A stretch of 64,000 nt of DNA from an uncultured Pseudoxanthomonas sp. (GTDB lineage Bacteria > Pseudomonadota > Gammaproteobacteria > Xanthomonadales > Xanthomonadaceae), in NCBI GenBank assembly GCA_937975725.1, contig CALJUL010000047.1, forward strand, positions 1 through 64,000, in the 5' to 3' direction. Below are positions 18,705-26,885 of this stretch, piece after piece (position 1 is the first letter of the stretch; every line of letters begins with the position of its first letter). The notes under the pieces are model-generated. The model did no database searches. It saw only the letters and a list, made by a program, of their open reading frames with translations, and had not been told where the DNA came from. A program made the position numbers and the translations under genes.

Positions 18705-20603
18705 ATGTCCAGCTACAGCCAGTTCTCGCTGCTGACACAACGGCGGTTCCTGCCTTATTTCACCGTCCAGGCGCTGGGCGCCTTCAACGACAACGTCTAC
18801 CGGCAGGCGATCATCGGCCTGCTGATCTTCCTGGGCGCCAGCACCGAGGAGCGCTCGCTGTACGCCATCCTGGCGCCGGCCATCTTCATCCTGCCGTACT
18901 TCCTGTTCTCGGCCATCGCCGGGCAGATCGCGGAGAAGCTGGAGAAGCAGCGGCTGATCGTGATCACCACGACGATGGAAATCGCGATCATGTCGCTGGC
19001 CGCGGTCGGCTTCCTGCTGCAGAACATGCCGCTGCTGCTGGTGGCGCTGTTCTCCACCGGCGTGCAGTCCACGCTGTTCGGGCCGGTGAAGTACTCGGTG
19101 CTGCCTTCGATCCTCAAGCCGGAGGAACTGACCGGCGGCAACGGCCTGGTCGAGATGGGCACGTCGATCTCGATCCTGTGCGGCATGATCGCCGGCGGGC
19201 TGATCTTCCAGGTCGCCGGTGCGCACGGGCCGCAGGCGGCGGCCGTCGCCATCGTGCTGCTGGCCGTCCTGGGCAATGCGATGTCGCGGCTGATCCCGCG
19301 CATGGACGCCGGCGATCCTTCCCTGAAGGTCCGCTGGAACCCCATCCCCGAGTCCATCGCCGTGCTGCGCATGGCGCGGCAGCAGCCGGCGGTGCGCAAC
19401 GCCATCCTGGGCGTGTCGTGGTTCTGGTTCTTCGGCACGCTGCTGACCTCGCAACTGCCGGTCTATGCCGAACTGAACCTGGGCGGCGCGGCCGACTCGG
19501 CCACGCTGTACGTGTTCGCGCTGGCGCTGTTCTCCATCGGCACCGGCGCCGGCTCGCTGCTGTGCGAGAAGCTATCCGGGCGCACGGTGGAGATCGGCCT
19601 GGTGCCGGTGGGCGCGTTCGGCATGAGCGCATTCCTGCTGGACCTGTATTTCGCCCGGCCGGGCGCGGCGCCGGCCAGCGGGCTGGAGCTGGCGCAGTTC
19701 CTGCGCCAGGACGGCAGCCTGCGGATCGTCGTGGACCTGCTGGGCATCGGCCTGTTCACCGGCATCTTCGTGGTGCCGCTGTTCGCGCTGATCCAGAGCC
19801 GCACGCCCAACTCGCGGATGTCGCGCGTGTTCGCCGCGCTCAACATCCAGAATTCCGGCTTCATCGTGCTGGCCGCGGTGGCCGGGCTGGTGCTGCAGCG
19901 CGCGCTGGGCTGGAGCAGCCCGCAGATGCTGCTGGCGCTGGCGGTGGCCAACGTGCTGGTGGCGGCGTGGATCTTCACGCTGGTGCCCGAGTTCCTGATG
20001 CGCTTCCTGAGTTGGCTGCTGGTGCGCACGCTGTACCGGCTGCGCCTGCACGGCATCGAGAAGCACGTGCCGGACGAAGGCCCGGCGCTGCTGGTGTGCA
20101 ACCACGTCAGCTACATGGACGCGCTGATCCTGGCGGCGACGATCCCGCGACCGGTGCGCTTCGTCATGTACTACCGCATCTTCAACATCCCGGTGATGCG
20201 CTGGATCTTCCGCACCGCCAAGGCCATCCCCATCGCCGGCGCGAAGGAGGACCCGGAACTGATGCGGCGCGCGTTCGAGGAGATCGACCGGGCGCTGGCC
20301 GAGGGCGAGATCGTGGGCATCTTCCCGGAAGGCGCGCTGACGAAGGACGGCGGGATCGCCGCCTTCAAGTCCGGGGTGGAGAAGATCCTGGAACGCCGGC
20401 CGGTGCCGGTGGTGCCGATGGCGCTCAAGGGCATGTGGGCCAGCATGTGGAGCCGGCGCGACTCGCGCCTGGGCCGCATGCGGGTGCCGCGCCGTTTCCG
20501 CGCGCACGTGGACGTGGCGGCCGGCGAGCCGGTGCCCGGCGAAACCGCTACCGCCGAGTCGCTGGAAGCGCGTGTGCGCGCGCTGCGCGGCGACGCCGCA
20601 TGA
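18705..20603 (+). CDS. MFS transporter-acyltransferase fusion (LplT-PlsC type)
   Basis: The 632-residue protein joins a twelve-helix MFS domain (about 10-420), opening with QALGAFNDNVYRQAII as in lysophospholipid transporter LplT, to a C-terminal PlsC-type acyltransferase. The acyltransferase HX4D motif is in NHVSYMDAL (His near 468) and the second motif is FPEGALTKDG. In E. coli LplT flips lysophospholipids and the separate Aas protein reacylates them; here transporter and acyltransferase are fused, but I see no acyl-ACP synthetase domain. Probable role: recycling of lysophospholipids at the inner membrane. Free-standing, about 120 bp from its neighbours. Confidence 0.9.
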   Translation: MSSYSQFSLLTQRRFLPYFTVQALGAFNDNVYRQAIIGLLIFLGASTEERSLYAILAPAIFILPYFLFSAIAGQIAEKLEKQRLIVITTTMEIAIMSLAAVGFLLQNMPLLLVALFSTGVQSTLFGPVKYSVLPSILKPEELTGGNGLVEMGTSISILCGMIAGGLIFQVAGAHGPQAAAVAIVLLAVLGNAMSRLIPRMDAGDPSLKVRWNPIPESIAVLRMARQQPAVRNAILGVSWFWFFGTLLTSQLPVYAELNLGGAADSATLYVFALALFSIGTGAGSLLCEKLSGRTVEIGLVPVGAFGMSAFLLDLYFARPGAAPASGLELAQFLRQDGSLRIVVDLLGIGLFTGIFVVPLFALIQSRTPNSRMSRVFAALNIQNSGFIVLAAVAGLVLQRALGWSSPQMLLALAVANVLVAAWIFTLVPEFLMRFLSWLLVRTLYRLRLHGIEKHVPDEGPALLVCNHVSYMDALILAATIPRPVRFVMYYRIFNIPVMRWIFRTAKAIPIAGAKEDPELMRRAFEEIDRALAEGEIVGIFPEGALTKDGGIAAFKSGVEKILERRPVPVVPMALKGMWASMWSRRDSRLGRMRVPRRFRAHVDVAAGEPVPGETATAESLEARVRALRGDAA

Positions 20604-20725
20604 AGTGGCTTTCCGGCCACACCCGCCTCGGCTAGGCTAACGGCCGGGGAATCGCCTTCGCCTGCGCCATCGCCGCCCGCGGCGGGCCGCTTCGCCACGT
20701 CCACACGCCCGCACGAGAACCTTCC

Positions 20726-21013
20726 ATGAGCGCCATGCCGCCGTCCGCGCCCGGTCCCTACGTCCCCAACCACCTGGTCTGGGCCATCCTCAGCACGCTG
20801 TTCTGCTGCCTGCCGCTGGGGATCGTCTCCATCGTGTTCGCCGCGCAGGTGGACGGCCGGCGCGCCGCTGGCGACCTGCAGGGCGCGCAGGAGGCTTCGC
20901 GCAAGGCGCTCAACTGGGCCATCGGCTCGGCGCTGATCGGCCCGGTCCTCGCCGCGCTGTGGTTCTTTTTGTTCGGGGGTCTGGCACTATTGGGCGGCAT
21001 GAGCGGCATGTGA
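20726..21013 (+). CDS. CD225/dispanin-like small membrane protein
   Basis: A 95-residue protein with two hydrophobic segments (about 21-38 and 66-88) and the CD225 pattern: VPNHLVWAILSTLFCCLPLG, then IVFAAQVDGRRAAGDLQGA ahead of ASRKALNWAI. The Cys-Cys pair and the loop between helices are typical of bacterial CD225 (TM4SF-like) proteins. Function in bacteria is not known. A paralogue starts 40 bp downstream, followed by a DUF2752 gene. Confidence 0.85.
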   Translation: MSAMPPSAPGPYVPNHLVWAILSTLFCCLPLGIVSIVFAAQVDGRRAAGDLQGAQEASRKALNWAIGSALIGPVLAALWFFLFGGLALLGGMSGM

Positions 21014-21053
21014 GCCCGCACCGTCCACCCTTCGCCGTACCAGGAGAGCCTGC

Positions 21054-21386
21054 ATGAGCACCGTACCCCCCGTGACGCCCGCGCCGGGCAGCGTGCCCAA
21101 CCATCTGGCCTGGGCGATCATCGCCACGGTCCTCGGCCTCTGCCTGTGCTGCCCCTCAATCATCCCCGGCATCGTGGCGATCGTGTTCGCGGCCAAGGTC
21201 AACGGCCTGCTGGCTCAGGGCGACCTGGCCGGCGCGCAACGCGCCTCGTCCAACGCCAAGACCTGGTGCTGGGTGACCACCGCGCTGGCCATCATCGGCC
21301 TGCTGTGGACCGTCTACAGCCTCACCCTGGGCGACGGCCTGGCCCAGTACCAGATGATGCTGGAGCAGATGCAGAACGCGCAGTGA
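21054..21386 (+). CDS. CD225/dispanin-like small membrane protein, second copy
   Basis: A 110-residue paralogue of the preceding gene. It shows the same layout: VPNHLAWAIIATVLGLCLCC, then IVFAAKVNGLLAQGDLAGA and ASSNAKTWCWVTTALAII. The C-terminal tail (about 88-110) is Gln/Met-rich and hydrophilic, unlike the first copy. Its stop overlaps the GTG of the DUF2752 gene (GTGA at 21383-21386), so translation is probably coupled. The tandem copy suggests heteromeric partners or recent duplication. Confidence 0.85.
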   Translation: MSTVPPVTPAPGSVPNHLAWAIIATVLGLCLCCPSIIPGIVAIVFAAKVNGLLAQGDLAGAQRASSNAKTWCWVTTALAIIGLLWTVYSLTLGDGLAQYQMMLEQMQNAQ

Positions 21387-21796
21387 CATCGCGCCTGCTG
21401 CCCAACACGCTGTTCCTGACGGCGGCCGCAATCGCGGCCGTCGTCGGTTTCTGGCTCCTGCGCCACTACGATCCCAATGCCGCGGGCAGTCCGTTCCTGC
21501 CCTGCATGTTCCGCGCGTTCACCGGCTTCTACTGCCCCGGCTGCGGGCTGACGCGGATGCTGCACGCGCTGGCGCACTTCGACCTCGCGCGCGCGTTCGC
21601 CATGAATCCGCTGGCGATGGCGCTGCTGTCGCTGTCGCCGCTGCTGGCGGCGTGGAAGCTGGGCTGGCAGCCGCGCCTGCTGGCGCCACTGGTCGGCGTG
21701 CTGTCGATGCCGGTCTTCTGGCTGGTGCTGCTGCCGGGGTACTGGATCGCGCGCAACCTGCCGTGGTTCCCGTTCACCCTGCTCGCGCCGGGCTGA
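21383..21796 (+). CDS. DUF2752 membrane protein
   Basis: A 137-residue protein starting at a GTG that overlaps the upstream stop. It has the DUF2752 signature FYCPGCGLTRMLHAL (residues about 48-62) between hydrophobic helices (about 9-26, 73-90, 99-120). Genes for DUF2752 and CD225-like proteins are often adjacent in other bacteria, but their function is unknown. The gene converges on the AmpE-like gene with a 60-bp gap. Confidence 0.85.
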   Translation: MTSRLLPNTLFLTAAAIAAVVGFWLLRHYDPNAAGSPFLPCMFRAFTGFYCPGCGLTRMLHALAHFDLARAFAMNPLAMALLSLSPLLAAWKLGWQPRLLAPLVGVLSMPVFWLVLLPGYWIARNLPWFPFTLLAPG

Positions 21797-21856
21797 CGGC
21801 GGCGGGCAGGCCTACTGCCCAGGCGACATCTCTTCAACGAACGCGCTGGGCGCGCT

Positions 21857-22744
21857 TCAGCTCACCCAGCCACCGATCACGAATACCGCCAGCAGCGCCA
21901 GCCACAGCAGCAGGATGCGCCAGACCAGGCTCATCGCGTCGCGCAGTTCGGGCAGTTCGCGCATCGCCTGCACCATGCCTTCCTCGGCGTATTCCTCGGC
22001 CTCTTCGGCCAGTTCGCTGCGCACGCTGGCGCGGGCGGCATGGCCGAGGAAGGCGGTGGACAGGCGCCAGCGGTTGCCCTGCGCCTCGCGCCAGGCGCTG
22101 GCGACGGTGTCGAAGCTGCCCACCAGCGCCATCGCCAGCGTCATCAACTGCGCGACCGGCCAGTCGAGCGCAGTGTGCAGGAGGTCGGCGCCGGCGCGGT
22201 TCGGGCCGGGCAGTTCCTGCGCGAACGCGCCCTGGCTGGACAGCCAGGCGAGCCGGTACAGCAGCGCTCCTACCGGGCCGAGCAGCAGGAACCAGAACAG
22301 CACGCCGAACCACCGGTGCAGGGCGTTGCGGAACACCGCCTCCACCAGCGACGCGCCGTCCGGCGACACGTCGCCGGCCAGGCCGAGGCGCGCGATGGCC
22401 TCGCGCCGCGTGGCGGCATCGTGGGCGTCGATGACGGCTTCGACATCGACATCCAAGTCGCGCGGGCCCCAGGCATAGACCAGCACGGCAATGTCGAACA
22501 GCAGGCCGACCAGTCCGTACAGCGGCTCGTCCAGCGCCCATTGCAGCAGCGCCACCGGCAGCAGCACCGGGACCAGCGCCAGGGCGATGCCGTAGCGACC
22601 GCGCCAAGTCCCTTCGCCGGTGTGCCGGTCCAGCCAGCGCAGCCAGCCGCCGTACCAGGCGTACTGGCGCGCGGACGTGACCAGCACGGGCGCCACATGC
22701 CCCAGTACCAACGCGACCACGACGGCAACCAGGGTGACGGACAT
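21857..22744 (-). CDS. ampE: AmpE/CobD-like inner-membrane protein
   Basis: A 295-residue protein with several transmembrane helices (about 3-22, 52-70, 75-90, 150-175 and 275-293). The central FRNALHRWFGVLFWFLLLGP and ALLYRLAWL segments match AmpE, an inner-membrane protein named for its link to ampicillin-resistance signalling; AmpE is related to cobalamin biosynthesis protein CobD. No ampD lies nearby, so a direct role in beta-lactamase induction is not supported here. It is last in a co-directional block with nudC, erpA and the bactofilin genes, 38 bp after nudC. Confidence 0.75.
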   Translation of the reverse strand: MSVTLVAVVVALVLGHVAPVLVTSARQYAWYGGWLRWLDRHTGEGTWRGRYGIALALVPVLLPVALLQWALDEPLYGLVGLLFDIAVLVYAWGPRDLDVDVEAVIDAHDAATRREAIARLGLAGDVSPDGASLVEAVFRNALHRWFGVLFWFLLLGPVGALLYRLAWLSSQGAFAQELPGPNRAGADLLHTALDWPVAQLMTLAMALVGSFDTVASAWREAQGNRWRLSTAFLGHAARASVRSELAEEAEEYAEEGMVQAMRELPELRDAMSLVWRILLLWLALLAVFVIGGWVS

Positions 22745-22782
22745 GCGGGTTCCTCCGGCGCGGATTCTAGCGTGGCGGCGCG

Positions 22783-23706
22783 TTAATGCCGGGTCTCGGC
22801 AACGGCGGCGTGCCAGTGTTCGATCAGCGCGCGGGCGATGGAGATGGAAGGCGACAGCAGCAGGCCCTCGCCGTCGTCGCGGCCATCGCGCGCCAGCGCG
22901 GCGTCGATCTCCTCCCATTCGAACCAGCGCGCGTCCTCCAGTTCGCCGTCCACGCACGGCGGGTCGGGTTCGCCGACGGCGCTGAAGCCGAGCATCAGCG
23001 CGCCCGGGAACGGCCACGGCTGCGCCGCCAGGTAACGGCATTCGCGCACGCGCACCTGGGTCTCCTCCAGCACCTCGCGCACGACGGTCTGCTCCAGCGT
23101 CTCGCCGGGCTCGACGAAGCCGGCGATCACCGAATACCGCCGCGGCGGCCAGGCGCTCTGCCGCCCCAGCAGCAGGCGCCGGCCGTCGCTGACGGCCACG
23201 ATCACCGCCGGGTCCACGCGCGGGTAATGGTCCTTGCCGCACTGCGTGCAATGGGCGATGTAGCCGGCGCGGCGGAAGGTGATGCGTCCACCGCAGGCGC
23301 TGCAGAAGCCGGTGACCGACTGCCAGTGCAGCAGCGCGCGCGCCATCGCGAACACGCCGGACTCGAACGGCGGCCAGGCCGCCGCGGCGCGGCGCAGGTC
23401 GATGCGCGACGGCGCCTGGAAGGCATGGTGCGCCGCGTGCGCGGCGAACCATGCAGTGCCGTCGCGCAGGCCGAGGAACAGGCTGGCGCCAGGCCCGCCG
23501 CCCAGTTCCGCGCCGGTCGGCGCCAGCAGCGCGCCGGCCGCGTCGGCGCCGGCGCGGCCTTCCTCGTCCAGCAGCAGCACGCGCGCGCCGGGCCACAGGC
23601 CGGCGAGCGCCTCGGCGTCGTCGCGCAGCGCATCGGCGCGGTCCAGCGTGTCGCCGGCGAAGGCGAAGCCGGAAAGCGCGGGCGGGGGAACGGAGCGGCC
23701 TGTCAC
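22783..23706 (-). CDS. nudC: NAD(H)/RNA-cap pyrophosphatase NudC
   Basis: Zinc-containing Nudix hydrolase that cleaves NADH and removes NAD caps from RNA. The 307-residue protein has a four-Cys zinc ribbon, CSACGG...CTQCGK (residues about 144-165), then the Nudix box GFVEPGETLEQTVVREVLEE with the metal-binding REVLEE glutamates. The SQPWPFP-like motif that defines NADH pyrophosphatases appears as AAQPWPFPGALM. It lies 16 bp downstream of erpA on the same strand. Confidence 0.95.
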   Translation of the reverse strand: MTGRSVPPPALSGFAFAGDTLDRADALRDDAEALAGLWPGARVLLLDEEGRAGADAAGALLAPTGAELGGGPGASLFLGLRDGTAWFAAHAAHHAFQAPSRIDLRRAAAAWPPFESGVFAMARALLHWQSVTGFCSACGGRITFRRAGYIAHCTQCGKDHYPRVDPAVIVAVSDGRRLLLGRQSAWPPRRYSVIAGFVEPGETLEQTVVREVLEETQVRVRECRYLAAQPWPFPGALMLGFSAVGEPDPPCVDGELEDARWFEWEEIDAALARDGRDDGEGLLLSPSISIARALIEHWHAAVAETRH

Positions 23707-23722
23707 GCGGGGCAGGCCGGGA

Positions 23723-24109
23723 TCACATGCTGAAACTGCTGCCGCAGCCGCAGGTGGTGCGGGCGTTGGGGTTGCGGATGACGAACTGCGCGCCCTGCAG
23801 GCTTTCGCTGTAGTCCACTTCCGCGCCCATCAGGTATTGCAGGCTGAGCGGATCGACCAGCAGCGACACGCCGTCGGTGTCCACGGCCACGTCGTCCTCG
23901 GCGCGGTTCTCGTCGAACTCGAAGCCGTACTGGAAGCCCGAGCAGCCGCCGCCCTGGATGTAGACGCGCAGCGCCAGCGCCGCGTTGCCTTCCTCCTGGA
24001 TCAGCTCGCGCACCTTGGCGGCCGCGGCCGGAGTGAAGTCCAGCGGGCGGTCGATCGACTGGTAGTCCGGCGCGGCCGGCGCCGAGGGCAGGGAAACGAC
24101 GGTGGTCAT
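23723..24109 (-). CDS. erpA: Iron-sulfur cluster insertion protein ErpA
   Basis: A-type carrier that delivers Fe-S clusters to apoproteins, including those of isoprenoid synthesis. The 128-residue protein has the three conserved cysteines: one in IQGGGCSGFQYGFEF and two in the C-terminal TTCGCGSSF. The conserved DPLSLQYLMGAEVDY segment is also present. It lies between nudC and a DUF6776/bactofilin cluster; erpA next to bactofilin genes is also, as I recall, seen in Pseudomonas. Confidence 0.95.
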   Translation of the reverse strand: MTTVVSLPSAPAAPDYQSIDRPLDFTPAAAAKVRELIQEEGNAALALRVYIQGGGCSGFQYGFEFDENRAEDDVAVDTDGVSLLVDPLSLQYLMGAEVDYSESLQGAQFVIRNPNARTTCGCGSSFSM

Positions 24110-24146
24110 GGCGGAAGGATGGGGGCTTGCGGCAGGCAGTTCAAGC

Positions 24147-24869
24147 TCATTGCGCGCCGGCGCCCGCGCCTTCCTTGGCCGCCGCTTGCGCCCACGGGAA
24201 GGATTGCTCGACGGCCGCGCCGTTCTGCGGCACTACGCGCGCGACCACGCGCACGGGCTTGAAGCCCGGCGGCAGCAGCAGGTCGCCTTCCACCTGCTGG
24301 AAATACTTGAAGGAATACGGCACGCCGGGCGCGCCGGGCTGCTGGCGCAAATCGACCCAGGCCAGCCGGCGCAGCCTGCCGTCCTGGGTGCCTTCCACCG
24401 ACACCAGCAGGCGGCCGGCGTTGACCGCGCCGCGGTTGAGGTTCTGGGTGAGGGTGGCGGTGAAGTGCCAGGCCTGCGCGTCCTGCGGCTGCAGGGTGAA
24501 TTCGTGCACCGACAGGCCGCGGCGCTGCGCGGTGGCGCCGACGAAGCGCTCGTAGAAAGCCACGTCGGCGCGCAGGCCGGCGATCTCCTCGTCGCGCTCG
24601 GCCAGCGCGGCCTGCAGGTCGTGATTGGCGTCGCGGCTGATCTGCTCCGAGCGCGCCAGGGTCGCCGCCTGCTGCTCCAGTTCGTCCACCCGCGCCTGCT
24701 GGGCGCGCCACTGGGCGGGGGTGGGCTCGCTGCCGGCCGGCGCGGGAGCGAAGGTGCGCCACAGCCCCCAGCCGCCGGACAGCAGACCAAAGGCCAGCAC
24801 CGCCCACAGCACGGGGCGCCCGATCAGCACCGGGGGCGGGACGCTGGGAGGCACGGGCCGGGAATCCAT
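24147..24869 (-). CDS. DUF6776 membrane-anchored coiled-coil protein, copy A
   Basis: A 240-residue protein with a Pro-rich start, one transmembrane helix (around 20-37, PVLWAVLAFGLLSGGWGLW), a coiled coil (about 55-105, with LAERDEEIAGLRADVAFYE) and a C-terminal domain containing LTQNLNRGAVNAG, SVEGTQDGRL and YSFKYFQQVEGDLLLPPGF. Start MDSRPVPP at 24869 was chosen; an upstream start would add 30 Pro-rich residues and collide with the bactofilin stop. It is a clear paralogue of the gene on the other side of bactofilin. Likely an inner-membrane partner of the bactofilin scaffold; function unproven. Confidence 0.85.
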   Translation of the reverse strand: MDSRPVPPSVPPPVLIGRPVLWAVLAFGLLSGGWGLWRTFAPAPAGSEPTPAQWRAQQARVDELEQQAATLARSEQISRDANHDLQAALAERDEEIAGLRADVAFYERFVGATAQRRGLSVHEFTLQPQDAQAWHFTATLTQNLNRGAVNAGRLLVSVEGTQDGRLRRLAWVDLRQQPGAPGVPYSFKYFQQVEGDLLLPPGFKPVRVVARVVPQNGAAVEQSFPWAQAAAKEGAGAGAQ

Positions 24870-24915
24870 GGCGCCGGAGCATAGCGCGGCGCTTCCCAGC
24901 CGCCTCTGAACGGGC

Positions 24916-25344
24916 TCAGGCGTCGGCGGTGGCCAGGGCCGCGGGGACGGGCTGGCCAACCGCCGGCACGGCCGCGGCGTCGGCGTGGACCAGGCGGCCG
25001 GTCAACTGCGCGCCGGCGCTCATCTCCACCACGCGGTAGTGCAGATTGCCCTGCACGCGCGCCTTGGCGGCCAGTTCGATGCGCTCGTCGGCGTGCACGT
25101 CGCCGGCCATGCGGCCGTTGATGACCACCACCGGCGCCCGCACTTCGCCCTCGATGCTGCCCTGCTCGGCCAGCGTCAGCACCGCGCGCTCGCCGTCTTC
25201 GGCGACCACCTTGCCCTGGATGTGCCCTTCCACGTACAGGCCGCCGCTGAACACCACGTCGCCGCGGATGGTCACTTGCGGGCCGATCAGGGTGTCGATG
25301 GGGCCCACGTCGGGGCGGATGGGCTTGGGGGTCTTGAACTTCAT
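24916..25344 (-). CDS. Bactofilin (polymer-forming cytoskeletal protein)
   Basis: Bactofilins self-assemble without nucleotide into beta-helical filaments that position cell-wall or envelope proteins. The 142-residue protein has the compact domain (about 15-125): TLIGPQVTIRGDVVFSGGLY, then VEGHIQGKVV and the repeated short beta-strand pattern through GEVRAPVVVINGRMAGDV. The N- and C-terminal tails are short and Pro/Ala-rich, as usual. It starts 1 bp after the stop of the DUF6776 copy B gene and is followed, 46 bp on, by copy A. Confidence 0.95.
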   Translation of the reverse strand: MKFKTPKPIRPDVGPIDTLIGPQVTIRGDVVFSGGLYVEGHIQGKVVAEDGERAVLTLAEQGSIEGEVRAPVVVINGRMAGDVHADERIELAAKARVQGNLHYRVVEMSAGAQLTGRLVHADAAAVPAVGQPVPAALATADA

Positions 25345-25345
25345 T

Positions 25346-26080
25346 TCACTTGCCTCCTGCGGCGGTGGCGGTCTTCCAGTCGAAGGCCTGCTCCACCGAC
25401 GCGTCCTGGCCGCTCAGCGTCACCTTGACGCGCTGCGGCGTGAATCCGGGCGGCAACATCACGTTGCCGTCGAGTTGCTGGAAGTAGCGGAACGAATACG
25501 CCTGCCCCGGCGCGTCGCGCCGCTGGTGCAGTTCGTCCCAGGCGACCGCGGCCAGCTTGCCGTCGCGCACGCCTTCCACGCTGAAGCGCATCTGCCCCTG
25601 GCTGATGGCGGCGCGGTTGAGCGTCTGCGTCAGCATGATCTGGTAGCGCCAGGCGCCGCCGGCCTCGGGCTCGAACTCGGCCACGTGCACGTTCAGCCCC
25701 TTGCGCGGGCCGGTCGCGCCCACCAGGCGTTCGTAGAAGGCCACGTCGGCGCGCAGCGCGGCGATCTCCTCGTCGCGCTCGGCCAGCATGGCCTGCACCT
25801 CGGCGTTGGCGGCACGGCTGATCTGGTCCGAGCGCGCCAGGGTGGATTCGCGCTGGGCCAGTTCGCGCTGGCGTTCGCGGGTCTGGTCGAGCTGCGCGCG
25901 CGTCTCGGCAAGTTCCTTGCGCGCCTGCGCCAGCCGCGGCGCCGCCGTGTGGCTGGCCGCCCACCAGGTCGCCGCCACGCTGGCGGCCCAGGCCAGCGCC
26001 AGCAGCCAGCCCGTGCCGCGGCGGCGCACCGCGGCATCGCGCGGCACGATCCGGTAACGGGAAGGAGGATGCGCGGACAT
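25346..26080 (-). CDS. DUF6776 membrane-anchored coiled-coil protein, copy B
   Basis: A 244-residue paralogue of the gene at 24147. One transmembrane helix (about 27-43, GWLLALAWAASVAATWW) is followed by a long coiled coil (about 50-115, LAQARKELAETRAQLDQTRE and LAERDEEIAALRADVAFYE) and a C-terminal domain with LTQTLNRAAISQG, SVEGVRDGKL and YSFRYFQQLDGNVMLPPGF. By eye more than half of the positions match copy A over about 150 residues. Start MSAHPPS at 26080 is preferred to one 24 bp upstream. Stop and bactofilin start are 1 bp apart, so the three are one operon. Confidence 0.85.
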   Translation of the reverse strand: MSAHPPSRYRIVPRDAAVRRRGTGWLLALAWAASVAATWWAASHTAAPRLAQARKELAETRAQLDQTRERQRELAQRESTLARSDQISRAANAEVQAMLAERDEEIAALRADVAFYERLVGATGPRKGLNVHVAEFEPEAGGAWRYQIMLTQTLNRAAISQGQMRFSVEGVRDGKLAAVAWDELHQRRDAPGQAYSFRYFQQLDGNVMLPPGFTPQRVKVTLSGQDASVEQAFDWKTATAAGGK

Positions 26081-26179
26081 GACGGACAGGCGGCGGCGCG
26101 ACACTCAGCCGGCAGCCAGACGGGGCCCCTATACTCGCCGCGATGGCGGAAGCCGACGAGTTTAACGGGAGCGGCCGGA

Positions 26180-26803
26180 ATGTCCGAAGCGCATCTTTTC
26201 GTAATTGGGATCCTGTTGGCATGGATGGCCGGGATCCGCGTCTACCTGACGGTGTTCGGCCTGGGCCTGGCTGGTGCGCTGGGCTGGCTGGACCTGCCCC
26301 CGGCCCTGCAGGTCACCCAGTCGTGGTGGGTACTGGGCACGTCCGGCGCGCTGGCGCTGACGGAGTTCTTCGCCGACAAGATTCCCGGGGTCGATTCGGG
26401 CTGGGACCTGTTGCAGACGCTGGCGCGGGTGCCGGCCGGGGCGTTCCTGGCCGCGGCCACGCTCTCGCCCGACGGCCAGCTCAGCGGCGGCGCGCTGGCC
26501 GCCGGCGCCGGCGTGGCGCTGACCAGCCACCTGCTGAAGACCGGCTCGCGCGCCCTGATGAACACCTCGCCCGAGCCGGTCAGCAACTGGACCGCCTCGG
26601 TCGCCGAGGACACCTTGGTGATGGGCGGTCTGGCGTTGGCCTTTGCCCACCCCTGGATTGCGTTGTCACTGGTAGTGGGCGTGTCCGTGATCGCGGCGCT
26701 GGTCGTCTGGTGGATCTGGCGCAAGGTCACGCGCGGGCTGAAACGCCTGCTGCAACCCGCACCCGCGGCGACGGACGCCGTGCCCCCCACCTTCGGCCGA
26801 TGA
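26180..26803 (+). CDS. DUF4126 inner-membrane protein
   Basis: A 207-residue protein with about five hydrophobic helices and the DUF4126 pattern, including GIRVYLTVFGLGLAGALGW, FFADKIPGVDSGWDLLQTL and the TSHLLKTGSRALMNTSPEPV segment. Function of the family is unknown. It is divergent from the bactofilin operon with a 99-bp spacer, and precedes the two-gene signalling unit by 82 bp. Start MSEAHLFVIG at 26180 follows an AACGGGAGCGG leader. Confidence 0.9.
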   Translation: MSEAHLFVIGILLAWMAGIRVYLTVFGLGLAGALGWLDLPPALQVTQSWWVLGTSGALALTEFFADKIPGVDSGWDLLQTLARVPAGAFLAAATLSPDGQLSGGALAAGAGVALTSHLLKTGSRALMNTSPEPVSNWTASVAEDTLVMGGLALAFAHPWIALSLVVGVSVIAALVVWWIWRKVTRGLKRLLQPAPAATDAVPPTFGR

Positions 26804-26885
26804 CAGTCCTGCGGCCATCGGAGATCATGGATTGCCTCCGCCCGCGGACTTCATCGCATAATGAGGCTCAGCTTGGGGAAGCCTG

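Noticed and set aside
16473..19454. About 990-codon minus-strand frame across the reductase, LysR and MFS genes
   Set aside because: It overlaps three clear genes with catalytic motifs and encodes low-complexity sequence, so it is a high-GC shadow.
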